Source: Candidatus Wallbacteria bacterium
GTDB taxonomy: Bacteria; Muiribacteriota; UBA6191; JACPRK01
Assembly: GCA_016213845.1 (NCBI GenBank)
Contig: JACQZN010000036.1
Span: forward strand, 88,294 to 152,293
Length of the DNA: 64,000 bases
Reading direction: 5' to 3'
The first letter of the stretch is position 1; every line of letters starts with the position of its first letter. Shown here piece by piece: positions 42,671 through 52,193 of this stretch. The position numbers and the translations under genes were made by a program. The notes beneath the pieces are model-generated. The model did no database searches and was not told the origin of the DNA. It was given only the letters and a program-made list of their open reading frames with translations.

Positions 42671-44083
42671 GTGACGTCGAAGAGCGCAGGCATGGGCGGA
42701 TGGCTGGCGCGGGTCGCGGAGATCCGGCCGGGCGAGGGCGAAGCGGTGGCGCTGTCGTTCCTCTACATCTTTCTGCTGATGACGGGGTACTACATCCTGA
42801 AGCCGGTCCGAGACGCGCTGGGGCTGGAGCTGGGGGCCTCGAAGCTGCCGTCGCTCTTCCTGGCCGGGATGGTGGTGATGTACCTGGCGAACGTGGTGTA
42901 CGGCTGGCTCGTCAACCGCTGGCCGCGGCACGTCTTCATCGGGATGGTCTACCGCTTCTTCGCGGTGAACCTGGTGCTCTTCGCAATCGCCTTCCGGGCG
43001 GAGCTCTCGTCCGATATGAAGCGCGCCCTCATCGCGGGCTACTTCCAGTGGGTGAGCGTCTTCAACCTGTTCGTGGTGGCCATCTTCTGGAGTTTCATGA
43101 ACGACGTCTGGGACGTGGGGCAGGGCAAGAGGCTCTTCGGCCTGATCGGGGCGGGCGCCATCACCGGCGCGCTGACCGGCAGCTTCGTCACGCGGCTCTT
43201 GGTGGCGCTCTTCCGGGCGGAGGACCTGCTGGTGGTGAGCGCCGTCATGCTCGAAGCCTGCGTGCAGCTGATGCAGCGGGTTCATCGGCTCAGGGGGGCT
43301 CGGGAGCCGGCGGCAGATCCGGCATCGGAACGTCCCCAGCCACCCCCGGCGCGACCTGCGGCCAGCGGCGCATCGGGGCTGGCGCTCCTGGCTCGCTCGC
43401 GCTACCTGAGGCTGCTGGCGCTCTTCACTTTCCTGCTCACCAGCTCCAACACCTTCGTCTACTTCCAGATCAATGCCATGGTGGAGCGCGAGGTCGACGG
43501 GAAAGAGGCCCGGACGGCCTACTTCGCCGGTCAGAACACGGCGGTGAACGTGCTGGGGCTGCTGGTACAGGTGGTGGTGACGGGCCAGCTCTTGACGCGG
43601 TGCGACATCCGGGTGGGGCTGACGCTGGTGCCGCTGGTGATGCTGGCCGGGGCAGTCTGCTTCCTGACTTCGCCCGGGCTGGCGGTGATCGCCACGGCCT
43701 ACGTCGTCGCCACGGCGCTGCACTACTCCGTCAACCGCGCCTCCCGCGAGGTGCTCTACACGCCGACCGCCCCCGAGGAGAAGTACAAGGCCAAGAACTT
43801 CATCGACACGCTGGTCTACCGGGTCGGCGACGCCACCAGCGCCTCGATCGTGGAGTTCCTCAAGCCGCTCTTGCGCTGGGCCGGGGCGGCAGTGGCACCG
43901 GCGGCGCTCACCGGCCTGGCCGCGTCATCGACCGGTAAAGGCGAGCTCGACGCGGCGCTCATCGCGGGAATCGGCCTCCTGACGATCGCCTTCGCCCTGG
44001 CCCGCATCGCCGTGGCCTGGTTCCTGGGGCGCGAGTTCAACGTCACCACCCGCCGGCCGCGCGAGGACGCGGGGGCGGCGTGA
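42671..44083 (+). CDS. NPT1/NPT2-type nucleotide transporter (ATP/ADP translocase-like)
   Basis: The product is 470 residues with 12 predicted helices. The N-terminal FLYIFLLMTGYYILKPVRDAL, the loop IFWSFMNDVWDVGQGKRLFGLIGA, and the second-half NRASREVLYTPT with EEKYKAKNFIDTLVYRVGD are the signatures of this family. In obligate intracellular bacteria and plastids it exchanges ATP for ADP. In free-living bacteria the substrate is unclear and it may carry other nucleotides. A Pro/Ala-rich cytoplasmic loop of about 25 residues sits in the middle. The start is GTG 42671 or ATG 42692. Confidence 0.92.
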   Translation: MTSKSAGMGGWLARVAEIRPGEGEAVALSFLYIFLLMTGYYILKPVRDALGLELGASKLPSLFLAGMVVMYLANVVYGWLVNRWPRHVFIGMVYRFFAVNLVLFAIAFRAELSSDMKRALIAGYFQWVSVFNLFVVAIFWSFMNDVWDVGQGKRLFGLIGAGAITGALTGSFVTRLLVALFRAEDLLVVSAVMLEACVQLMQRVHRLRGAREPAADPASERPQPPPARPAASGASGLALLARSRYLRLLALFTFLLTSSNTFVYFQINAMVEREVDGKEARTAYFAGQNTAVNVLGLLVQVVVTGQLLTRCDIRVGLTLVPLVMLAGAVCFLTSPGLAVIATAYVVATALHYSVNRASREVLYTPTAPEEKYKAKNFIDTLVYRVGDATSASIVEFLKPLLRWAGAAVAPAALTGLAASSTGKGELDAALIAGIGLLTIAFALARIAVAWFLGREFNVTTRRPREDAGAA

Positions 44084-44096
44084 GCGCTGTACGTGA

Positions 44097-44672
44097 TCAC
44101 AGGGCGGCAAGCGCTAGCGATGTCAGCACGCGGGAGATCGGGACACCCTGGGCAGTTCCCGGAGTCGGGCCCTTACCCGTGTGGAGGGCGACCGCGCGCA
44201 TCGACCCCTCCTCCCACCAGACGGAACCGGAATCCCCCGGCCGAGTCACCAGCGCCGGCCCGCCCTTTCTACGTCCGATGCGGACCTCGGACAAGCCGAC
44301 ACTGACGACCCGGCCGCGACTGACGCGGGTGACAGCTCCGCAGAGCACGACTTCCATTCCTACCTGAGGCGCGATGGGCGCGCCTTGGCGACCCAGCCCG
44401 GGCACTTGGAGGTCGGGGGTGGGGCTCGTGCTCAGCTTTGCCGCAGCACAGTCGAGCGTCGCGTCGGCACGCTCTCGAGCGATCGAACCGACGATCGTTA
44501 CTCGATCCGGGCCAACGATCTCCTCGCCGTCTGCGAAGGTGCCGAAATCACGCCGGCAGAGCACGTGAAAGCAGCTCACCAACCAGACGCCGCCACCCGC
44601 GGCAGCGGCAAACAGCCCCAGGGTCCCCGGCGATCCCGCCAACGGATTGAGCACGAAGTCACCCGGCTGCAT
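44097..44672 (-). CDS. Trypsin-like serine peptidase, minimal
   Basis: The product is 191 residues with no signal peptide. The chymotrypsin-fold triad is visible: His36 in LVSCFHVLC, Asp70 or Asp74 in RADATLDCAAAKL, and Ser148 in RPGDSGSVWW. The spacing and the GDSGS motif fit a two-barrel peptidase, and the strand after it (MRAVALHTGKG) completes the pocket. It appears cytoplasmic, which is unusual, and may cleave a specific partner. The stop is only 13 bp from the convergent transporter stop. Confidence 0.75.
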   Translation of the reverse strand: MQPGDFVLNPLAGSPGTLGLFAAAAGGGVWLVSCFHVLCRRDFGTFADGEEIVGPDRVTIVGSIARERADATLDCAAAKLSTSPTPDLQVPGLGRQGAPIAPQVGMEVVLCGAVTRVSRGRVVSVGLSEVRIGRRKGGPALVTRPGDSGSVWWEEGSMRAVALHTGKGPTPGTAQGVPISRVLTSLALAAL

Positions 44673-44844
44673 CGTCAGACTACTCCTTCGTCAGACAGCT
44701 GCCCGCCGAGCGTCGGGGTGAGCTCGTGCGAGGGGAGGCATCCGCCAGTTTGGGCACCTCGAGACGTACGGCAGTACCTGTGAGCCGGATGCGATTTGAG
44801 AGGAACCTTGGCCACTCTCGAGCAGTACGTCGTCAGTTCCGGGC

Positions 44845-45969
44845 TCAGTCCCAGTCGTCGGGTGAATCGGCCTGCCCTTCGAGGGCTGCCTGTTCCTCAG
44901 CCGGCAGGTTGGGCATGAAATCGAGCCCCGTTCGTTCCTCTATCCAGTCGATCGTACGAACATCCTCGTCCCGTACGGTGGGGTGCGCCGGCTTCGTGTT
45001 TTCCAAGACGATTGCAATGGCCTTTCGGCCCCCCGTGCCTCGCTTGGCGATGACGATCTTGTAGAGATGCGTCGGGACGGTGACGGCGTTCTGGCCGATC
45101 GTCTCGACCTCTACCAGGCCGTCTGCGGTGTCGGGCGAATCTTCCCGGGGATCGTAGAACATCGGGCCCGTTATGATGTGCACCTCGCCACCCTGGCGAC
45201 ACCAGCGGCGAACTCGATCCTCCAGCTTGCTCCAGATGCCGCGATTCATGGGCCCGTTCTGCGGAACCATGTTCGACAAGAAGAACGAGTCGTCCATGAG
45301 ACTCTGCCGATTCTTGAAATCGCCAGCCGGTGCCTGGTGTCCTCGGTCGTATCCCGAGCCCTTGTAATCCGGGAGCTCCGCGCGAACGCCCTTCTCGAGC
45401 TTGGGATCGGGCTGGAAACTCGAGTCGGCCCTGTCCGCCGAACCGCTGAGCTGCGACTCTGGCAGATACTCGGCAACCCAGAGCGGAATCCTGTCTGCGG
45501 AGCTGTGCTCGAGAACGTAGCCGTCCCTCACGACGTACTGGGTCGCCACAGGGCCCATCTCGGGGTCCTTTTGCGGAAGTCCGCCCAGGCAATGCCTGTC
45601 GACGAGCGCCTGTTCCTCCGGGGAGAAGCCTGCCTCCAATCGTCGAACGCGGGAGAAGTAGGCGGGACGCGAGCTCTTCCCATGAACGGGACCACTCGTC
45701 TCGGCGGCCGCCCGTCTACCTGCGACGCGCGCGCGTACCTGCTCCAGGGCTCGATTGGCTTGGGGGCTAAAGGGCGCCGCCAGCTCTTCGGTCCCGGCCT
45801 CTTGCGCGGACGCCGCGATGCTCCCTGCGGCCAGAAGCGCCAGCGCCAGGACACCTATTGGTGTCCGGCGGATCGGATTACGATCACCGCTTCCTGTTCC
45901 AGAACGCGCGCGACGGAGGAGCCGTTCGATCAGCTGGCCCTCGTCCATGAAGTCCGATTTCTTCGTCAT
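44845..45969 (-). CDS. Exported DNA/RNA non-specific endonuclease
   Basis: The product is 374 residues. A cytoplasmic tail of about 35 residues precedes a hydrophobic segment (IGVLALALLAAGSIAASA), so it is secreted or anchored by an N-terminal helix. The beta-beta-alpha-metal nuclease domain covers residues 150-320: DRGH at 208-211 with catalytic His211, then FFLSNMVPQNGPMNRGIW with the metal-binding Asn, and SKLEDRVRRW. Such enzymes digest nucleic acids for nutrition or defence outside the cell. The ATG at 45969 has a GGGAGG ribosome site. No inhibitor gene is seen. Confidence 0.92.
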   Translation of the reverse strand: MTKKSDFMDEGQLIERLLRRARSGTGSGDRNPIRRTPIGVLALALLAAGSIAASAQEAGTEELAAPFSPQANRALEQVRARVAGRRAAAETSGPVHGKSSRPAYFSRVRRLEAGFSPEEQALVDRHCLGGLPQKDPEMGPVATQYVVRDGYVLEHSSADRIPLWVAEYLPESQLSGSADRADSSFQPDPKLEKGVRAELPDYKGSGYDRGHQAPAGDFKNRQSLMDDSFFLSNMVPQNGPMNRGIWSKLEDRVRRWCRQGGEVHIITGPMFYDPREDSPDTADGLVEVETIGQNAVTVPTHLYKIVIAKRGTGGRKAIAIVLENTKPAHPTVRDEDVRTIDWIEERTGLDFMPNLPAEEQAALEGQADSPDDWD

Positions 45970-46184
45970 GAGCTTGCCCTCCCTGGGCACGGCGCGGCAA
46001 ATCCTCGCCGGTCCGACTTTTCAGACAAAGCAACCACTCTTTTGAAGAGACGACCGCGAGTCGAGTACTTGCGCCCCGTACTTCGCTCCACCGGCCATGG
46101 CCAGTCGACTGCTGACCGGCAGAACCAGGACCAGATCCAGAATTCGAACGTCCCCCCCCGGGGACAGGATTCACCACCGCCCCT

Positions 46185-47348
46185 TCACTGGGTCTCGTGG
46201 ATGTACCGAGCCAGCTCGACGAGCTCGTCTAGGTCGGCCGACCGGGCGAGGTACCCGTGGTCCCCGATCGCGAGGCGGAAAATGGAGTCGATCTCCTCGT
46301 GGTGGACGATGAGGTGCTCGTAGGTCGCCATCACGTCGGAGTGCGAGTGCCGGTACCGCTTGTGGCGCTTTCTTCCGACGTAACCGCAATGGTACGGACG
46401 GCTCCAGGAGGCCTCGAACCGGTTCTGCGAGACGATGCGCGCCCATTCCCTGTACACGTCGATGTCGTTGGCGAAGTTGAACATGTCGGTCGTCAGCCCG
46501 CCCGGCGGGCGCATGTTGACCTCGAGGGCCGTGATGCCGTCGTCCCGGTCGTCCCGGAAGAACTCGAAGTGGAAGAACCGCTCTCGCACGTCGAAGGCCC
46601 GTGCCGTGCGCCGGCCGGCCTCCTCCAGGTCCGCCGGGATCTCCCGCAGCGAATAGTAGAAGATGTGATCGTCCTCGTTGACGGTCTCCATGATCCCTCG
46701 GCTGTAGACGTGCGACGTGAAGAACACGAGATTCCCGTCGCGGTCGGCCAGGCCGTCGAAGGTGAAGATCCGGCCGCGGATGAACGCCTCCAGGATGTAG
46801 TCGACCGGAGGTTTCTCGTCGTAGAAGCGGACCAGCCCGGCGTCGTCGTGGAGCTTGTAGGTGGCCATCGCGCCGACGCCTACATCCGGCTTGGCGATCA
46901 CCGGAAAGCCTGTCTGCGCGATCAGCTCGCGGGCTTCCTCGACCGTGCGGGCGACTCCGCCCGGCGCCACTCGTATGCCCGCCGACCGGTAGACCTCTTT
47001 CATCGCGGACTTGCGCTTCACTGTCGAGATCCCGTCTTCCCGGATTCCAAACAGATTGAAGTCCGTGCGAAGCCGCGCCTCGAATTCGAGCCAGTACTCG
47101 TTCAGCGAATCGATCCGATCGAGCTTGCCATACTTGGCTGTGAAGTACCCGAGTGTCCGCACCAGTTCCCCGTAGTCGTGCATGTCGGCCACATGGCGGT
47201 AGTCGGTCAGCGCCTCGCGCAGCTCGGGCCGCAGCGAGTCGAAGGGAACGTCCGCCACGCCAAGGACGCGGACGCCTTCCTGGCGAAGGCCAACGCAGAA
47301 CCGGTAGTAGTTCGGGGGAAAGTGCGGCGACAGGTAAACGACGTTCAT
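46185..47348 (-). CDS. ATP-grasp carboxylate-amine ligase-like protein
   Basis: The product is 387 residues. A pre-ATP-grasp Rossmann-like region starts MNVVYLSPHFPPNYYRFCVG. The ATP-grasp core has FPVIAKPDVGVGAMATYKL (phosphate-binding Lys and Gly loop), YILEAFIRGRIFTFDGL and ITALEVNMRPPGG with the magnesium-binding Glu and Asn. These ligases join a carboxylate to an amine through an acyl phosphate, but substrates cannot be inferred. It stands alone; an unrelated histidine phosphatase is divergent. Confidence 0.9.
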   Translation of the reverse strand: MNVVYLSPHFPPNYYRFCVGLRQEGVRVLGVADVPFDSLRPELREALTDYRHVADMHDYGELVRTLGYFTAKYGKLDRIDSLNEYWLEFEARLRTDFNLFGIREDGISTVKRKSAMKEVYRSAGIRVAPGGVARTVEEARELIAQTGFPVIAKPDVGVGAMATYKLHDDAGLVRFYDEKPPVDYILEAFIRGRIFTFDGLADRDGNLVFFTSHVYSRGIMETVNEDDHIFYYSLREIPADLEEAGRRTARAFDVRERFFHFEFFRDDRDDGITALEVNMRPPGGLTTDMFNFANDIDVYREWARIVSQNRFEASWSRPYHCGYVGRKRHKRYRHSHSDVMATYEHLIVHHEEIDSIFRLAIGDHGYLARSADLDELVELARYIHETQ

Positions 47349-47482
47349 GGCGCAATCAGCTCCTTGGCTGATAAAGAGTACATCAGACTGGGAAGCGTGG
47401 GACGGGACCGCTGCCGCCCGGCTCGTTCCCTGATTCTACCGATGTCTCCAACGTGCGCTAGAGCTCGCTCCCTCCCTCGAGA

Positions 47483-48013
47483 ATGACCCGCCACATCTTC
47501 CTGGTGCGCCATGGACAGGCGGTTTCGAACCTCTCGAGGGAGTACAGCGAGTGGGTCCACGGCCCGGACGGCCTGACACCGCTGGGCCTGATGCAGGCGC
47601 GCCAGGCGGCGAGGGCGCTACTTGCGGTCATGAGGCCGGGCTATCGTCTCATCTCCTCGCCTCTCGAGCGGGCCCGGCAGACCGCGGAGATCCTGGCCGA
47701 GGGTGTGGCGCCGGACGCCACGCTCTACCTCGACGAGCGGCTGCAGGAGAAGACGCCGTCGGAGTCGTTCGATGACGCGGCGCGTCGAGCGTGGCAGGCG
47801 CTCTGGGACCACTCGAGCCAGGGTGGCGTTCTCTGCGTCACTCACGGCCACGTGATTCAGGCGCTCGCCGCGCTGAGCCTGGGCTTCGACGACATCACGC
47901 GCTTGCACCCCTTCAACTGCGGCATCACGTACTTCCGCGATGGCCGCCTGGTGGCTTTCAACATGTCGCTGCACCTGGTCGGTGAGGAGCGGTCCGTGGA
48001 GGAGCTGGACTGA
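47483..48013 (+). CDS. Histidine phosphatase family protein
   Basis: The product is 176 residues. The catalytic motif is FLVRHGQAVSNL (phosphorylated His of RHG), with the second Arg in SSPLERARQTAEIL and the proton-donor Glu candidate in LDERLQEKT; VTHGHVIQALAAL carries the second catalytic His. This branch includes SixA-, CobC- and phosphoglycerate-mutase-like enzymes. The substrate cannot be assigned. Confidence 0.93.
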   Translation: MTRHIFLVRHGQAVSNLSREYSEWVHGPDGLTPLGLMQARQAARALLAVMRPGYRLISSPLERARQTAEILAEGVAPDATLYLDERLQEKTPSESFDDAARRAWQALWDHSSQGGVLCVTHGHVIQALAALSLGFDDITRLHPFNCGITYFRDGRLVAFNMSLHLVGEERSVEELD

Positions 48014-48072
48014 GGCACGAGCGAAATGGCCCGGCACAGGTGCGCGCCACGGGTTTCTCAGGGCATCGGAGC

Positions 48073-49161
48073 TCACTGGGCATCCTTGCCGAGTAGACAG
48101 AGCGGCAGCATTGCATGAGCCAGGAGGCCGAGTCCCAGGAGTACCCACTCGAGCCAGTCGAAGCTCTCCCGGATGGCCTCCTCGGCGCCCGCAGCGGTCA
48201 AGGTTTCGACGATGGCTCGCTGTGCCGATTGGAGGACGGAACCGGCCATGACCGCCCCGACCCACATCATCGTCATCATGGGGCCGATGTCGATGGGCAT
48301 GGGACGATCCAGCGCGGCGTGGTCCCAAAGGTAGCGCGCCCCGGAGTAGGCCATCCCAAAGCCGAGCCAGTAGAGGGCAGCAAGAAGACCCGGCCGCACG
48401 ATCACCTTGGCGCCCGCTCCCTGCGCCAGCTCCGCGAGCTTACGGAACAGCCAGTAGGGAAGAAGGAGATTGAGGACAGGCACGACCATCCCCAGCGTCC
48501 TGGCCAGGGGCCGGACGTGCGTTCCGCACGACTTGACGAACTTCCAGCCTCGGTAGAACCAGACGAACTGGTAGAACGTGAGTCCGAAGACGCTCACCAG
48601 GGCCGCTTTCCATGGGCTGGGGCCGACAACCGTTGAGTCTGCGAACTTCGGCGGATCCTCGGGGCCGAAGGTGTCCTCGCCCAGGTAGGAGCCGCAGACC
48701 GCGCACCAGTTGGCCCCGACAACCCTGGGCTTGCCGCAGGTGTCGCAAGCTGCGGTTGTGGAAAGGGAGCTCTGGCCGTCCGCGCTGGTGAGGCCTGGTG
48801 GGGGGCTCTTCTTGGGAGGAGCCTCGCCGCCCAGTCGCGGCCCTTCCTCGAACGAAACGGTGATTCGATTGGCCGCGTCGCCCTTTGGTGTCACGCCGCT
48901 CACCTGGAGCATGGCCGCCGACGGCGCCGAGCTGCAAACGACCCGGATGACGACGTCGGCAGGCCGCGCGGCCGGAAACTTCTGCTTGAAGTCATCGCTC
49001 ATGACGAACGCGACGTAGCACTTCAACTTTGCGAGAAACGCCTGGAAGCGCTCCTGTTCCTCCGCCGGCTGACCCGCGTCGACAATGACGAGATCTATCC
49101 CGCCCACCCGCTCGGCCGAGTTCGCGATGAGGTCGATTGTTCCGGGATCATCCAGAGGCAT
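48073..49161 (-). CDS. DUF6572-like, zinc-ribbon and multi-spanning membrane protein
   Basis: The product is 362 residues. Residues 1-100 resemble DUF6572 (LDDPGTIDLIANSAERVGGIDLVI, AFLAKLKCYVAFV). A zinc ribbon follows (ACDTCGKPRVVGANWCAVCG, four Cys). The C-terminal half has a conserved-looking membrane part (FGLTFYQFVWFYRGWKFVKS) and several helices. The combination suggests a membrane protein with a cytosolic binding head. The ATG at 49161 has GGAGGG 8 bp upstream. Function is unknown. Confidence 0.75.
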   Translation of the reverse strand: MPLDDPGTIDLIANSAERVGGIDLVIVDAGQPAEEQERFQAFLAKLKCYVAFVMSDDFKQKFPAARPADVVIRVVCSSAPSAAMLQVSGVTPKGDAANRITVSFEEGPRLGGEAPPKKSPPPGLTSADGQSSLSTTAACDTCGKPRVVGANWCAVCGSYLGEDTFGPEDPPKFADSTVVGPSPWKAALVSVFGLTFYQFVWFYRGWKFVKSCGTHVRPLARTLGMVVPVLNLLLPYWLFRKLAELAQGAGAKVIVRPGLLAALYWLGFGMAYSGARYLWDHAALDRPMPIDIGPMMTMMWVGAVMAGSVLQSAQRAIVETLTAAGAEEAIRESFDWLEWVLLGLGLLAHAMLPLCLLGKDAQ

Positions 49162-49353
49162 GGGGACCCTCCTGGGTTCTGAATGCAAGAAGTGTTCGGA
49201 GTGTGGTGGCCGGCCTGGTAGCGGTCCTGTGATTGGCCAGGTCTCGCCGGCGTTACTGATGACACTGGGAAGGGCGGGCAGTGATCGCGGGTCGTGCCGA
49301 GATTATCGAGATCGCGATTGGAAATGGACGGCATGAGGTCGACGCGCTTCGGG

Positions 49354-50128
49354 TTACCGGCGTGATTTTCTGGCCTCGTCCAAGAATTTGTTGAGAATGC
49401 CCAGCAGTTCCATGTACCGATCCATCCACGAGGCGTCGATCCCCAGGTAGGATCGCTGCACTCGCAGATCGGGAACATACTGTCGTCGGCCGGCCTTCTC
49501 GTTCCAGAGCACGATACCGCTGCGCAGTTCCAGATACAGTCCGTCGGGCGCGGACGCCACGCGAAACCACGGTCCTTGGACGAGCTTCTGCCGGCCGAAA
49601 GAGCTTCTGCCGGCCGAAAGCGTCGACGAGTGGCTTTCCGAGGTAAACGAGCCAGCCCTGCAAATCGGCAAGCCGATTCTGAGCCAGCATGTCGATCGGG
49701 TGCGTCCAGAGCTTGTGATGCTCAGCCTTGAGCTCGCCGTCAATGGTCGGGTCGGCCATCGCCCTGAAGTGGGCGGCCTTCGATTCCTCCGGCCCCTCCA
49801 ACAGACTGAGAAACACCTCGCTGTTGTCTCCCCCCATGACCAGGAGAGGCCGAGTGATGTCAACGAGCGACACCACCACAAACCGGTACGCAGCGTGAAA
49901 TGAACGTGCAACGTCCAACATGCCACTTGTCTCGAACGAGAAGCTCATCACCTGAAAACGGCGTTTGTCTCGAAGAACAATCCACGTCCAGTCGGCGAAG
50001 CAGCGATCGTGAACTCGATAGCGTGGTGCGACCCTCGGCGCCTTCGGGACCAGCGTCAGAGGAGCTGGGAAGGGTTCCTGCCGCGCTCCGAGCTCGGTGA
50101 TCAACACCGTCGTGTAAAACTGGCTCAT
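49354..50128 (-). pseudogene. Hypothetical protein gene interrupted by a 19-bp tandem duplication (frameshift)
   Basis: From ATG 50128 the frame codes about 176 coherent residues up to LVYLGKPLVDAFGRQKL, then a 19-bp duplication shifts it into low-complexity Arg-rich text. Deleting one unit restores a 251-residue protein ending in GIDASWMDRYMELLGILNKF and KFLDEARKSRR. The predicted fold is alpha/beta with no family I recognise; DNSEVFLSLLEG and DMLAQNRLADLQGWLVYLG are its most distinctive parts. Whether the gene is dead, phase-variable or an assembly error cannot be decided here. Confidence 0.75.
49582..49619. repeat. Perfect 19-bp tandem duplication inside a gene
   Basis: GAGCTTCTGCCGGCCGAAA occurs at 49582-49600 and again at 49601-49619 with no mismatch. 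Its length is not a multiple of three, so it breaks the reading frame of the hypothetical gene. Confidence 0.97.
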
Positions 50129-50223
50129 AGTGAGTTCATGGGGAAGTCCATGCCTGGAAGGACCGTCATGATCGCCTCAAGCCCCTCCCGGGTACAGGTA
50201 CACGCCACGGGTTGCTCGATGCT

Positions 50224-51147
50224 TCACGGCACGGCGAGGCGGGCGCGCTGGCGGGCGGCGTGCACTCGGGCGACGGCGCCGGAGTTGAACGCGAGGTAGT
50301 CGGCTTCGACGCCGTCGCTGAAGACGACGCCCCCCGAGGGCATCAGCGATTCCAGGATTAGGTCCTCGCCTTCCGAGAGCACGCCGGCCGCGAGATCGAC
50401 GGCGGAGTGCTTGCTCGCAAATGGCTCCCGCACCACGAAGACCAGCCGCGAGTCCTCCCACTCCAACTTGAGCGGCCGACCCGTCTGCCCGCCCGTCAGC
50501 TCGCCGACGGCGCCAGCCATGTTGAAGACCGACGAGAGCCAACCGGTCGAACCGGCACCCGTGCAGACGAGCACGCCGCTGGAAGAGTGCGGGACCGTCG
50601 CACCCGCATGCGAAATACGGTAGCGCGCGCTGACGTGGCTGGCCGAGCCAATGAAGAGGTCGTTGAAGCCCAGGAGCCGCTGGCCGTCGTCGAGCACGGC
50701 CTCGGCCATCGTGATAGCCCGGAACCGGGCGCCTCCCTCCAGCACCCGGGCGACCGTTCGCCGGGCGGCATCGGGCAGAAACGGAAGCAGCACGCCATCG
50801 AAGCGCACGGGGTCAGGGTTCACAGCCACGATCGGCTGCTCGCCCACGTACTTGGCGGTGTTGGCCACCAGGCCGTCCTGCCCGAGCGTAACGATGACGT
50901 CGTGCTCCGTGAACAGGCAGGTCGGCACCAGGCTGCGCTCCAGCACCTGAACCTTGAGACCGAACTCGAGGGAACGGCGGACCGTGTCGAGTGCCTGCCG
51001 GTAGGCCGCATCCTCGGACTCGTAGTCGGCGAAGTCGCCGCCGGCGTGCTCGATGTAGAAGCGCGCCTGCCCCTTGCTGTTGAAGCGCTCGATCAGCCCC
51101 TGGAGGCGGGTCTTGCGCGTGACCAGGACGAGCTTCTCGAACGCCAT
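50224..51147 (-). CDS. NAD kinase-like protein
   Basis: The product is 307 residues. It keeps the NAD/diacylglycerol kinase fold with VIVTLGQDGLVANTAKYV (the GGDG site, here GQDG at 89-92), FNDLFIGSASHVSARYRI (NE/D motif) and GVLVCTGAGSTGWLSSVFNM. NAD kinases make NADP from NAD and ATP. The Gly-to-Gln change and an N-terminus with VTRKTRLQGLIERFNSKGQA put it in a diverged branch that may use another substrate. It begins 13 bp after the SPFH gene, in the same direction. Confidence 0.85.
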   Translation of the reverse strand: MAFEKLVLVTRKTRLQGLIERFNSKGQARFYIEHAGGDFADYESEDAAYRQALDTVRRSLEFGLKVQVLERSLVPTCLFTEHDVIVTLGQDGLVANTAKYVGEQPIVAVNPDPVRFDGVLLPFLPDAARRTVARVLEGGARFRAITMAEAVLDDGQRLLGFNDLFIGSASHVSARYRISHAGATVPHSSSGVLVCTGAGSTGWLSSVFNMAGAVGELTGGQTGRPLKLEWEDSRLVFVVREPFASKHSAVDLAAGVLSEGEDLILESLMPSGGVVFSDGVEADYLAFNSGAVARVHAARQRARLAVP

Positions 51148-51160
51148 GACGGCTGCCCGC

Positions 51161-52120
51161 TCACTTCTCGGACCGGTTCACCAGCGAATCGAGGAGCTCC
51201 GGAGAAATCGAGAGCTCGCCGATCTTCTGGGCGTTCTCGGCCAGCTCGCGGAAGGCCAGCGCGATGTGCAGCCGCGAATCGTTCTGGCTCGACACCGCGG
51301 TGAGCGTGCGCCAGTCGGTCTCGCGCAGCGGCTTGAGCGTCGCTTCCAGCGAGTAAGCGCGTCCATCGGCCTCCTTGCGGTCGTTGGCCACCCGGCGGTC
51401 CATGAGCTCGGAGCGCTGCTCCTCGACGGCAATCTCGGCGGCCATCTGCGCCTCGCGGATCTGGCGCTTCTTGGCCTCGATGGCGAGCTCGGTGGCGAGC
51501 TCGCTTTCCTTGATCGTGCGCTCCTGCTCGACGGCGGCGTTGCGGCGCGCATAGATCGCCTCGTCGGCCCGCCGCTGCAACCCCTCGCGCGCCTCGGCCT
51601 CCAGCGCCCGGGCCATGTCGGGGGTCGGCCGGATCGAGAGCACCGAGAGCGCCAGGATCTCCAGCCCCAGCATCGTCACCACTTCATGCGCCCGCAGGCC
51701 GGCCAGCACCTCACGCACCAGCGCGTCGGAGCTCACGAGCGCTTCCCTGAGCGGCATCCTCTGCGCCACCGCCCGCGCCAGGATCTGCGTGGCGTGCACC
51801 AGCCGCTGCTGCAGCTGGGCGGGATCGTCCGAGAGATAGCTGCCGTCGGGCCGGATCGAAAAATCGAGCGTCCCGGCGACGCGCGGAGCATCGACGACTC
51901 GAAAGGTCAATTGACCCTGAATCGTGACGCTCTGAAAATCGCCGGTCGTCTCGTTGAACGCGAAGGGCACGTCGCGGCTCGCCAGGGAAACCGCCACGAG
52001 GCTCGACGTCGGCGCGAAGTAGAAGAAGGAGAGCCCGACCCCCGAGCGCACGATCCGCCCCTCCTTGTAGTGCATGACGTACGTCGTCGGAGTGGCCTTC
52101 ATGTAGCGGACACCGAACAT
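51161..52120 (-). CDS. SPFH/Band 7 domain protein
   Basis: The product is 319 residues. The SPFH domain covers residues 25-180 (VSLASRDVPFAFNETTGDFQ, VTIQGQLTFRVVD, GLEILALSVLSIRPTP). A long charged coiled coil follows (about 185-270) with ARRNAAVEQERTIKESELAT and AKKRQIREAQMAAEIAVEEQ. There is no clear membrane helix, so association would be through the domain itself or a partner. It sits between a small membrane protein and the NAD kinase-like gene, so a membrane-scaffolded complex is plausible. The start is ATG 52120 after GAGGTGACC. Confidence 0.9.
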   Translation of the reverse strand: MFGVRYMKATPTTYVMHYKEGRIVRSGVGLSFFYFAPTSSLVAVSLASRDVPFAFNETTGDFQSVTIQGQLTFRVVDAPRVAGTLDFSIRPDGSYLSDDPAQLQQRLVHATQILARAVAQRMPLREALVSSDALVREVLAGLRAHEVVTMLGLEILALSVLSIRPTPDMARALEAEAREGLQRRADEAIYARRNAAVEQERTIKESELATELAIEAKKRQIREAQMAAEIAVEEQRSELMDRRVANDRKEADGRAYSLEATLKPLRETDWRTLTAVSSQNDSRLHIALAFRELAENAQKIGELSISPELLDSLVNRSEK

Positions 52121-52193
52121 GGTCACCTCGCTCGTGCTGCGACTCTCCGGTCGACCGACACGATACCCGATCCGGCGCCAGAAGCGCGGGCGG

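Noticed and set aside
48030..50215. Similar short text (ACGCCACGGGTT-like) near 48.03 and 50.2 kb
   Set aside because: The shared stretch is too short to be called a repeat family from two sites.
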